Below, one piece after another: positions 56,889-64,000 of a DNA stretch of 64,000 bases. Numbering within the stretch: the stretch's first letter is position 1; each line of letters starts with the position of its first letter. The translations under genes and the position numbers were made by a program. The notes under the pieces were generated by a model, which worked only from the letters and a program-made list of their open reading frames with translations, was not told the DNA's origin and made no database searches. The DNA comes from Halomonas sp. Bachu 37 (lineage in GTDB: Bacteria; Pseudomonadota; Gammaproteobacteria; Pseudomonadales; Halomonadaceae), in NCBI RefSeq assembly GCF_039691755.1, contig NZ_CP137552.1:806001-870000 (forward strand). Direction: 5' to 3'.

Positions 56889-57345
56889 TTAACAGCCGCA
56901 GCGGGCTTCGTCGTGGCCGAGCTGGCGCATCATGCCTCCACAGTCGGGAGCCGGCGGGGGGATAATCCCCCGCCGGCTGATGCTTGACGACTGGTCATCG
57001 CCGAATGCGCAGACCAGAGTACTGGCTGATAGCGTTCCAACGCCTCGTAGCGCCATCAAGCGCTTCGCCACCGGGTCAGTCTGTACGTGCTCTGCTCGAT
57101 GCTCCCCGTGATCGCCTCAATACGGATATCCAAGAAACGCAGATCCTCCGTAAGGCCATTCTCGGCATCTTACAACCAGCGAGGCAGTGCAACCCGGAGC
57201 TGACCAATACCGACGGGTGCCACCACCAGCCCGTATTCACCGACCAACAATGGATCCGGTTGGCTTTGGCCGTCCGCTGGCGGAATAGTTCTTCACGAAT
57301 TCGATGTGCTGCCTGGGCGTCCTGTTTCGACATCCTTGACGGCAT
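56889..57345 (-). pseudogene. IS110-family transposase fragment
   Basis: The minus strand reads, in broken frames, VVAPVGIGQLRVALPRWL, DAENGLTEDLRFLDIRIEAI, and AKRLMALRGVGTLSASTLV, the C-terminal (transposase 20) part of IS110-family transposases. The catalytic N-terminal DEDD part is missing and stops interrupt the rest. A perfect 12-bp-arm hairpin (56949-56978, AGCCGGCGGGGG with its complement) lies at its truncated end. Confidence 0.65.
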
Positions 57346-57650
57346 TGGAGCCGGTCGGCATTGATGAGTGGGAGTCGGTGTTGCTCGATGATCTTATTCC
57401 CGAGACCGCCCACGCGGGTGAAGTCGCTACGCCCACCTTGACCGAGCTGGGTGAGGACAACCCGGACAAGCGGTGAAGCCTGAACTCGGCTTGCCCCTGG
57501 GTTGCGCTTCGGTCTTTGTTTTCTTGCCGAGCGAGCTTTTTATAACGTCCTCACCTTGGGTATCTCCTCCCAGCGGGTCGTCCAGCGTGGCGTACGGTTG
57601 GCACAGCGCAATTGCCAGGCAGCACCGGGCGTGGAGACGCCTCTACGCTT
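57334..57650. pseudogene. Partial copy of the umuC 3' end and its neighbour ORF
   Basis: The plus strand 57334-57476 encodes LEPVGIDEWESVLLDDLIPE and so on, a copy of the second half of the 76-residue ORF at 58.1 kb. The minus strand 57545-57645 encodes the last 30 residues of UmuC (PRWTTRWEEIPKVRTL at the end). Both parts and their spacing match 58195-58500, so this is a duplicated block. Sequence to 57740 is degraded. Confidence 0.75.
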
Positions 57651-57740
57651 ACCAGATCCTACATGGGTTGCGCTGTCTTCTGGTGCGGCAAACCCGCCAG
57701 AGCTGGAGCCTGAGCCGGATGCGAGAGTAGGTGCTCAAGA

Positions 57741-58098
57741 TCGTTTCCACCATCTCGCTACACGCTCGTCGTATCACCGTTAACCTCGGTGATCCCGCTG
57801 ACAAATGGTGGTCCATCTTACTGAAAAGGATACCGAAGCTGACCGTTCTGAGCTAATACGCAATTGATACCACAACCGATCCAAGCGTAAGGCGGCCATC
57901 ACGGTGGCTGGCGATCACGGCTGCCTGATGTCCGGAATCGATTCTGTAGGTTAGGAGACACAGAACCCGTTCTGGGCTGTGGGTATGGCTCGGCGTACCG
58001 GCGCGAGACTGCGCTGGCGCATAGCCTAGATAAGAGGCTATTTTGAGACCATCCTATAAAGACACTGAACGTCTATATGTGGCGGGGAGACAAGTCCG
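57741..58098. other. Degraded sequence, no gene seen
   Basis: No protein-like frame on either strand. Lies between the partial umuC copy and the 76-residue ORF. Confidence 0.3.
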
Positions 58099-58329
58099 AT
58101 GCGAGAAAACGACCAGCAACCGGGCGATACCGCGGGTGATCACTCCGATCGTGCGCTGAGGAAGTTGAAAGGCTCAGTCCTGGAATACGCCAGTCCATTC
58201 GAGCCGGTCGGCATGGAGGAGTGGGAAGCGGTGCTGCTCGACGATCTCACGCCCGAGACCGCTCATGCGGATGAAATCGCTATACCCACCTTGACCGAGC
58301 TGGGAGAGGGCAACCGGGACAGGCGCTGA
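58099..58329 (+). CDS. Small acidic protein convergent to umuC
   Basis: A 76-residue protein with a GGGGAGA site. N-terminus is hydrophilic; the core LKGSVLEYASPFEPVGMEEW is followed by an acidic, Thr/Pro-containing tail. The SPFEPVG.EEWE stretch is reminiscent of C-terminal parts of small AbrB/Phd-type antitoxins, but this is weak. A diverged copy exists at 57334-57476, so it was part of a block duplicated together with the umuC end. Confidence 0.55.
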   Translation: MRENDQQPGDTAGDHSDRALRKLKGSVLEYASPFEPVGMEEWEAVLLDDLTPETAHADEIAIPTLTELGEGNRDRR

Positions 58330-58392
58330 AGTTTGACTCGGCCTGTCCTTGGGTTGCGCTTCGATCTCCAGTGTTATCTTGCTTCCTAACTT

Positions 58393-59673
58393 CTACAACG
58401 CCCTGACCTTAGGTATCTCCTCCCAGCGGGTCGTCCAGCGGGGTGACCGGTTGGCACAACGCAAGTGCCAGGCAGCCCCGGGCGTGGGAACACCCAGGCT
58501 CACTGCTCCCCGGCCCATCTTCCGGTTCAACTCGTCCATGGTCGCCATCAGTTTCTCGCTACGCGCGCGTTCGTCGGCGTTCTGGGGCTTGTCGAGCAGT
58601 GACAGTTGCTGACGGTCGGTGTCGATTAAGTCGAGCAGCATCACGCCCCCTTTCATGAAGGCGTAGCGGGGCCGATAAATGCGCTGCAGCGCCTGGCTCG
58701 CTGCGTGCAGGATAGCCCGGCTGTCATCGGAGGGGCGTTCGAGCTCCACGATCAGGCTCGGGGAGTACTGCGCCAGGTCGGGCCGGTACGGGTTGGTCTT
58801 GAGAAACACCAGCACGGCTCGGGCCAGGCTCCCTTGCTGACGCAACTTTTCGGCGCCACGCTGGCCGTGCTGACGTATGGCTTCATGGATTTCGCCATAG
58901 TCGCCGGTCAACTTGCCGAACGAGCGGCTGGTCATGATGCGCTGTCTCGGCTCATCGAAATCGTTCATCTCGATGCAGGGGATACCACGCAGCTCCAGCA
59001 CGGTACGTTCGAGGGTGACACTGAAGCGTCGCCGGATCTGTTTGGGCTCGGCATTACGCAGCTCCCAGGCGGAGCGAATCCCCATCAGGTTCAGCCGCTC
59101 GACCAAGCGACGGCCGACCCCCCAGATATCACCTAGCTCGATCCGCTGGAGCAGGCCCTTGGTCGCGGGGCCATCCTTGTCCAGTACGCATACGCCGCCA
59201 TAAGCGGGGATCTTCTTTGCGGCGCGGTTGGCGAGCTTGCTGAGCGTACGCGTGGAGGCGACGCCAATGGACACGGGAATGCCGGTATAGCGTTCCACTT
59301 GCCAACGGAGGGTGCGGCAGTGGTCGGTCAGCGTCGCCGTATCGAAGCCGTCAAAGCGCACGAACATCTCATCGATGGAGTAGCGCTCGACCTGCGGGGC
59401 GAACTCCTCCAGCACCGACTGCACCCGGGCCGAGAAGTCGCCGTAAAGCTCATAATTGGACGACAGCAGCACAATCCGCTTCTGCCGCACCAGGTGCTGT
59501 AGCTCGAACGCGGGGGTTCCCATCTCGATACCCAACGCCTTGAGCTCGTTGGACCGGGCAATGACACAGCCATCGTTATTGCTGAGCACTCCCACGGGCA
59601 CCCCATTCAAGTGCGGTTGAAAGGCCCGTTCACAGCTGGCATAGAAGTTGTTGCAGTCAACGAGCCCGATCAT
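58393..59673 (-). CDS. umuC: DNA polymerase V catalytic subunit
   Basis: This 426-residue Y-family polymerase is for translesion synthesis. The palm motifs DCNNFYASCERAF (start) and YSIDEMFVRF (metal site) are present. The little-finger domain and a C-terminal UmuC extension with a beta-clamp-like QLSLLDK segment follow. The ATG overlaps the umuD stop (ATGA). It is intact, while two other umuC copies in this island are broken. Confidence 0.95.
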   Translation of the reverse strand: MIGLVDCNNFYASCERAFQPHLNGVPVGVLSNNDGCVIARSNELKALGIEMGTPAFELQHLVRQKRIVLLSSNYELYGDFSARVQSVLEEFAPQVERYSIDEMFVRFDGFDTATLTDHCRTLRWQVERYTGIPVSIGVASTRTLSKLANRAAKKIPAYGGVCVLDKDGPATKGLLQRIELGDIWGVGRRLVERLNLMGIRSAWELRNAEPKQIRRRFSVTLERTVLELRGIPCIEMNDFDEPRQRIMTSRSFGKLTGDYGEIHEAIRQHGQRGAEKLRQQGSLARAVLVFLKTNPYRPDLAQYSPSLIVELERPSDDSRAILHAASQALQRIYRPRYAFMKGGVMLLDLIDTDRQQLSLLDKPQNADERARSEKLMATMDELNRKMGRGAVSLGVPTPGAAWHLRCANRSPRWTTRWEEIPKVRAL

Positions 59674-60104
59674 ACCGGGTACTCATGAATCATCGAGCGG
59701 ACCACGCCCCATACCTGGCAATCGCAGTTTCCCAGGGGGATGGGCGCGTAGCGCGGGTTGCCTGAGCAGAGGTAGGGTCGGTTACCGATCAACTCATAGC
59801 GTTTGACGATCACCTCACCATCGACCAGGGCAGCGAGTATCTGTCCCGGACGGGGCTCAAGAGAACGATCCACGACCAGAATGTCGCCATCCTGCATGCC
59901 AAACGTCTCCATGCTGTCACCGGTGACGGCCATAAAAAACGTCGACGAAGGACGCTTGACCAACCGTTCATTGAGATCTAGCGTGCGTCCCTCGTAATCC
60001 TGCGCGGGGCTGGGAAAACCGCTGAGCCCGGCGCGGATCAATGTTTCCGGAAATGGCAGGGCAAGCGGACGTGGTGCAAGTGCCGCATGGACAAGTATCG
60101 ACAT
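59670..60104 (-). CDS. umuD: UmuD, S24-family SOS mutagenesis protein
   Basis: This 144-residue protein self-cleaves with RecA help to give UmuD', the partner of UmuC. The catalytic Ser is in TGDSMETFG and the Lys in VIVKRYEL. The cleavage point falls at Ser-Gly in AGLSGFPSPAQDY, where E. coli has Cys-Gly. The ATG at 60104 follows GAGGAGG; the open frame to 60296 crosses the LexA box and is not used. Confidence 0.95.
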   Translation of the reverse strand: MSILVHAALAPRPLALPFPETLIRAGLSGFPSPAQDYEGRTLDLNERLVKRPSSTFFMAVTGDSMETFGMQDGDILVVDRSLEPRPGQILAALVDGEVIVKRYELIGNRPYLCSGNPRYAPIPLGNCDCQVWGVVRSMIHEYPV

Positions 60105-60122
60105 GATGGCCTCCTCTAGTAA

Positions 60123-60138
60123 CTGTTTGTATATACAG
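60123..60138. promoter_or_regulatory. LexA (SOS) box for umuDC
   Basis: On the minus strand: CTGTATATACAAACAG, matching the gammaproteobacterial consensus CTGT-N8-ACAG with its AT-rich centre. It lies 18 bases before the umuD start codon and therefore covers the promoter/transcript start. SOS control of umuDC is expected. Confidence 0.9.
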
Positions 60139-60362
60139 TATCTATCAACCTCCCGAAGCCAGGCAAACGCTAATATGCCTTCCAAGGCCGATACCGGGTC
60201 GGGAATGGGCAAATAATGTCCGGGAAACCAAGCCGTTAACGTGACGCGAAAACGCCTGCGGAGTGAAGCAAGAGCAGTCCCGCTATCCGCCGCCAAGAAC
60301 GGCGGCTTGCCGAATGCAGTCTTGCTGCCGACACTTAGGGAAACCCACGTCAGGACGCGTTT

Positions 60363-61019
60363 ATGTGCGGTCGTTTTGCGCTTTACAGTGCCTACCCGAC
60401 ATTCTCAACCAAGGCGGGAGTGGTAGCCGTCGACGAGGAGCCGGCACCACGCTTCAATGTACCTCCTGGCACCTGGATCACGGCAATACGCCAGCCATCG
60501 GACGACGAGCCGCCACACTTGGGGACGTTGTGGTGGGGATACCAACCCAAATGGGCGAAAGGCAAGGCAAGCCAACCCATCAATGCACGGGTCGAGACCG
60601 TCGCCACGTCGGGCTACTTTAAATCCGCTTTTCAGAAGCGCCGATGCTTAGTCCCCGCCGACGGATGGTTTGAGTGGGACAAGGCCACCACCCCCAAGCA
60701 GCCGCACTTCATCTGCCGGAAGGATCGCGAGCCGATCTTTTTTGCCGGGATCTACACCGAACGCGAAGACGGCACCTTGGGCTGTGCGATTATCACCGAG
60801 CCGGCCCGGGGCGCCGCTCAGGACATCCATGATCGCATGCCGCTGATCCTGGATGATGAAAGCCTAGCGCCGTGGCTCGCCCCTGATCTGACCGACCGCG
60901 AAATCCTGCGCAACCTCGTCCATCATATCGATGCTCAGCTCATTACTCACTGGCCGGTCAGCACGAAGGTCAACCGGCCAAGCGGCGCGGGAGACGAGTC
61001 GCTGATCAATCCGGCATAA
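60363..61019 (+). CDS. SOS response-associated peptidase (YedK/HMCES)
   Basis: This 218-residue SRAP-domain protein forms a thiazolidine crosslink with abasic sites in single-stranded DNA and so protects them. The catalytic Cys2 follows the initiator Met (MCGRFALYS). The active-site Asn (QPINARVE), Glu (GWFEWDK) and His (HDRMPLIL) are all present. It is divergent from umuDC, a sensible DNA-damage pairing. Confidence 0.94.
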   Translation: MCGRFALYSAYPTFSTKAGVVAVDEEPAPRFNVPPGTWITAIRQPSDDEPPHLGTLWWGYQPKWAKGKASQPINARVETVATSGYFKSAFQKRRCLVPADGWFEWDKATTPKQPHFICRKDREPIFFAGIYTEREDGTLGCAIITEPARGAAQDIHDRMPLILDDESLAPWLAPDLTDREILRNLVHHIDAQLITHWPVSTKVNRPSGAGDESLINPA

Positions 61020-61027
61020 GCCGACCG

Positions 61028-61894
61028 TCAACGGCAGATGGCTTCGCAGGGGGTGCCATCCCCGTCACCATCGAGACGCGTGTTACCGCATTGGCGCAGG
61101 TGAAACAGTGCCTCACCGCATGACGTCATGGCACCGCACGTTTTACGTGTCGAGCAGTTGAAGGGTGTGTCAGTGGCTGCCGGTGCGGTGGGTACCACCG
61201 GTTGATGGGGAACGGTCTCGTCACTGACGTAGCGGTTACCGTTGCCCTGGATATTGGCGATTCGCCGGTTGCGTTCTATTTCCCAAGCATCAACGGGGTC
61301 TTGCCGAGCCCAGGCTTCGAAGAGCTGCTGCTGTTGTCTGCTGATCGTAACGCCGTGGGTGTCTCGCATATACCAGTAAGTCCGCGCGACATCGCCACGA
61401 ACGTTGGCCGGTGGCTCGAAAGCACGCTCACTGAAATCGACCTTCGCTTGGCACTGCCCGTACTGGTACGCGTCACTACTCACTGCCATGGCAAAGCGCA
61501 TGTTGGAGCGATCCCCATTCACCTCTCCAATCGTCGGAACCAGGTTGTGGAGGTCTGCCTCCGCTTGGCGAAATGCCGCATCGGTCGCTCGACAATTGTC
61601 GCGTCCTCCATCTTGCCAGCATTGTAGTGATCGACCGAAATCATAAGCCGGCATGACGTGCTCCCACTCGATCCGTGCTGCACGCTTCGGTTGTTTGCGT
61701 ACCTCGTAGCCGCAACTAGCGAGATCAGGACCATGCTCAAAACTGTAATCGCAGCCGCAGTAGAAGGTGCCGCTGTGGTCGTAGTAGACCTGCGCCTCAG
61801 CGATACGTTTGGCAGCGGAGAAAGACGCAGGAGGAGCCGACAGAGCCAGAGTCGGAAGACTTAGGAGTAATACAGCCAGGATCGGCAGGTTCAT
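61028..61894 (-). CDS. Secreted endonuclease I with Excalibur domain
   Basis: This 288-residue EndA-type nuclease has a signal peptide (residues about 1-19). The catalytic segment RIEWEHVMPAYDFG and the ADLHNLVPTIGEVNGDRSN block are hallmarks of endonuclease I. The C-terminus is an Excalibur-like calcium module (LDGDGDGTPCEAIC). It should act in the periplasm or outside the cell and degrade double-stranded DNA. It ends 8 bases from the convergent SRAP gene. Its host role, for example DNA defence or nutrition, is not known. Confidence 0.9.
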   Translation of the reverse strand: MNLPILAVLLLSLPTLALSAPPASFSAAKRIAEAQVYYDHSGTFYCGCDYSFEHGPDLASCGYEVRKQPKRAARIEWEHVMPAYDFGRSLQCWQDGGRDNCRATDAAFRQAEADLHNLVPTIGEVNGDRSNMRFAMAVSSDAYQYGQCQAKVDFSERAFEPPANVRGDVARTYWYMRDTHGVTISRQQQQLFEAWARQDPVDAWEIERNRRIANIQGNGNRYVSDETVPHQPVVPTAPAATDTPFNCSTRKTCGAMTSCGEALFHLRQCGNTRLDGDGDGTPCEAICR

Positions 61895-62129
61895 GGATCA
61901 CCAGGATGGAAGCAAAAGCCTCATGATATCCGTAACTAAAGAAGCCCGAAACGCTGCCGATAGGTAACGTAAGGGCTGGTTTCGACCCAAAGCGGAAGTT
62001 CGATGAGGAAAGGCCGATGACTGCTCCGCAGCGGTTGTTGTCGGTCGGGGTTGTCGGCCAAACGACCGCTCTTCGGTGAAGATTGACCACTCACCTCCCC
62101 ATAACGACAAACTCAGGTGAGGACATTCA

Positions 62130-64000
62130 ATGAAGCTTCAAACGATCCGGCTCTCGAACTTCCAATCATTCGGAGCGGCACCCACCGAGATCCGGCTGGA
62201 GGAGATTACTTATCTCATCGGCCCTAACGGCTCAGGCAAGACAGCAGCACTCCAAGCCCTGTGCCGTCTGTTTGCCTTTGAGCCATCACTGCGCCGGATC
62301 TTGCGCTCGGATTTTCATGTCCCATTCAACGAGGAAGCACCGCCTGATGAGCGTCAGCTATGGATCGAGGCAGACTTTCTGTTCCCGGAACTCGGCGACG
62401 AGGATGACGATGACAATAGCACGGTAGCCCCTCATTTCGGCCACATGCGCCTTGACGAAATCGACGGCACACCGCGAGTGCGTTTCCGCCTCACCGCCAC
62501 CATGGGCTTGGATGGGGATATAGAAGAAAGCATGGTCTATGTGCTGGACATCAATGCAGATGGCTCGCCGCTGAGCACAGCTCAAGTTCCCCGATCTGAA
62601 CGCAACCATATCCACGTTCACTACCTGCCCGCACGCCGTGATCCTGCCGATCACATTGCCTATGGCGCCAATGCATTGCTGGGACGCATGCTGCGTGCGG
62701 TGAACTGGGATGCAGAGCGAACTGTTATCAAGGGCCTGACCGACCAAATCAGCGACAGCTTGGCGGCGAATCAATCAATCAATGCGTTCAGCACAAGCTT
62801 GAAATCGGCATGGAGTGCTTTGCACAAGGGAAGCTTCTTTGTCGACCCCAAGCTCACATTTGTTGCGTCCGAGATTGAAGCCTTGCTGCGACACATGTCG
62901 GTTTCATTCACGCCGGGCCATGACGAGCAGTTGGTGGACTTCTCGCGACTGAGCGATGGTCAGAAGTCGATGCTGTATCTGTCCCTCGTGCTGTCCTCGC
63001 AAGCCATCGGTCGCGCTGTCCTAGCTGAAGATGACGATTCTTTCGACGCAGACAAGCTGCGCCCGCCCGTGTTTACGCTGGTGGCGGTCGAAGAGCCAGA
63101 AAACAGCCTCTCGCCGCACTACCTTGGGCGGATCGTCAATGCGCTCAACAAGATGACCAGCGAAGGTGACGCACAAGCACTGATTGCGACCCACGCGCCG
63201 TCGATGCTGCGGCGCGTCGCTCCGGAACGTATCCGCTATCTGCGGCTGACCCGGAATCGAACGTCGCGCGTCACGCACATTCAACTGCCGGAAAGCGCGG
63301 ACGAAGCGCACAAATTCGTGCGAGAAGCCGTCCAGGCATTTCCCGAGATCTATTTTTCGCGACTTGTCGTTCTGGGCGAAGGTGATAGCGAAGAGATTGT
63401 TTTGCCAAGGCTGCTGCAGGTCAATGGGGCGCCTGTTGACGAGTCCGCCATTACGATTGCGCCTTTGGGCGGTAGACACGTTAACCATTTCTGGCGGCTT
63501 CTTTCCGCCCTTCAAGTCCCTTATCTGACATTGCTTGATCTCGATGTGGCGCGCTACCAGGCTGGGTGGGGGCGGATCAAGTACGTGAATGATCAGCTCG
63601 CAAAGTATCGGCCAGAACAAAAGTTACCGAAGGATCATGGCATTCCAAAATGGGACTCAACAAAGAGCATGGTCCGTGAGTACGAACACTACCTTGATCT
63701 GCTTGAGGATCGAGATGTTTACTTCTCATATCCCATGGATCTAGATTTCGCTATGTTGCTTGCGTACCCAGATGCGTATGGCGTGACAGAGGAAGACCCC
63801 GAGGATGACACGATCAAAGCTGTCTTGGGTAAAAGTCACCACGACGCCAACCAGTACAGCAAAGAAGAACAGAAGCTATTCAACACCTACCATCAGCGCT
63901 TCAAGCTTGGTAGCAAACCTGCAGCCCATATTGAGGCACTGGCTCAACTGACTGATGAGGAGTTGCTGGCGGATATGCCCGCATCGCTAAGCAGATTGGC
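62130..64000 (+). CDS. OLD/GajA-like ATPase-TOPRIM nuclease (3' end outside window)
   Basis: The frame is open from ATG 62130 (site GTGAGG) to the window edge, more than 620 residues. An N-terminal ABC-type ATPase has Walker A GPNGSGKT (residues 31-38), a signature-like SDGQKSMLYLSL, Walker B VAVEEPENSL (about 318-327) and an ATHAPSM H-loop. A TOPRIM domain follows, with VLGEGDSEE (about 414-422) and LLDLD (468-472). This is the architecture of OLD-family nucleases and of Gabija GajA. A UvrD-like helicase gene next would make it Gabija; that lies outside the window. Confidence 0.85.
   Translation, partial: MKLQTIRLSNFQSFGAAPTEIRLEEITYLIGPNGSGKTAALQALCRLFAFEPSLRRILRSDFHVPFNEEAPPDERQLWIEADFLFPELGDEDDDDNSTVAPHFGHMRLDEIDGTPRVRFRLTATMGLDGDIEESMVYVLDINADGSPLSTAQVPRSERNHIHVHYLPARRDPADHIAYGANALLGRMLRAVNWDAERTVIKGLTDQISDSLAANQSINAFSTSLKSAWSALHKGSFFVDPKLTFVASEIEALLRHMSVSFTPGHDEQLVDFSRLSDGQKSMLYLSLVLSSQAIGRAVLAEDDDSFDADKLRPPVFTLVAVEEPENSLSPHYLGRIVNALNKMTSEGDAQALIATHAPSMLRRVAPERIRYLRLTRNRTSRVTHIQLPESADEAHKFVREAVQAFPEIYFSRLVVLGEGDSEEIVLPRLLQVNGAPVDESAITIAPLGGRHVNHFWRLLSALQVPYLTLLDLDVARYQAGWGRIKYVNDQLAKYRPEQKLPKDHGIPKWDSTKSMVREYEHYLDLLEDRDVYFSYPMDLDFAMLLAYPDAYGVTEEDPEDDTIKAVLGKSHHDANQYSKEEQKLFNTYHQRFKLGSKPAAHIEALAQLTDEELLADMPASLSRL

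Noticed and set aside
62130..64000. Definite call of a complete Gabija system
   Set aside because: The gene is cut by the window end and no helicase partner is visible, so only the nuclease family can be stated.

Overview
The window comes from a gammaproteobacterium, most likely Halomonas or a close relative (Halomonadaceae). The support is the gene order gyrA-serC-pheA-tyrA/aroA fusion-cmk-rpsA, an MvaT-type (not enteric H-NS-type) nucleoid protein, a pilA/pilBCD-coaE-yacG cluster, and acidic, GC-rich coding sequence. This is inferred from gene content only.

Bases 1 to about 38,760 are core chromosome with tightly packed genes. They hold: (a) the serine/aromatic amino-acid supercluster with cmk and rpsA, closed by a strong terminator; (b) an mvaT-like gene, an AraC-type regulator carrying an in-frame 15-bp minisatellite, a small helical protein, a Tus-like replication-terminus protein, yacG, coaE and the type IV pilus genes pilD, pilC, pilB and divergent pilA; (c) a purine-catabolic operon, xdhA-xdhB-xdhC-guaD, divergent from a RutR-like TetR gene with a dyad operator 23 bp before xdhA; (d) hrpB, a patatin-like phospholipase, a P-type cation ATPase, a small lipoprotein, an ABC exporter and an inositol-monophosphatase-family enzyme; (e) an intact RES-Xre toxin-antitoxin pair with two operator-like dyads, a short-chain dehydrogenase, and a metallo-beta-lactamase-fold gene broken by two internal deletions.

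At 38,911 a 3' fragment of a tRNA gene (probably tRNA-Pro) with its terminator marks the edge of a genomic island that continues to the window end. The first 20 kb of the island is a patchwork of decaying genes and insertion sequences: three more RES/Xre-type loci (two with broken toxins, one antitoxin without a toxin), an HNH nuclease fragment, a TacA-like antitoxin remnant, an IS427-type element, an IS5-type element that splits a reconstructable gene, an unrecognised 516-residue leucine-rich repeat-like protein, an Mrr-type fragment, an XRE regulator facing an unknown 155-residue gene, an IS10-like element with a perfect 9-bp target duplication, a WYL-regulator pseudogene, an array of five 18-bp direct repeats, a tRNA-Thr fragment fused to a broken umuC, an IS3 element, and three related hairpins.

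The island becomes orderly again from 58 kb: a LexA-boxed umuDC operon, a divergent YedK/HMCES protein, a secreted EndA-type nuclease with an Excalibur domain, and, cut by the window end, an OLD/GajA-like ATPase-TOPRIM nuclease. The last is the best candidate for an intact anti-phage system, of Gabija type if a UvrD-like helicase gene follows outside the window.
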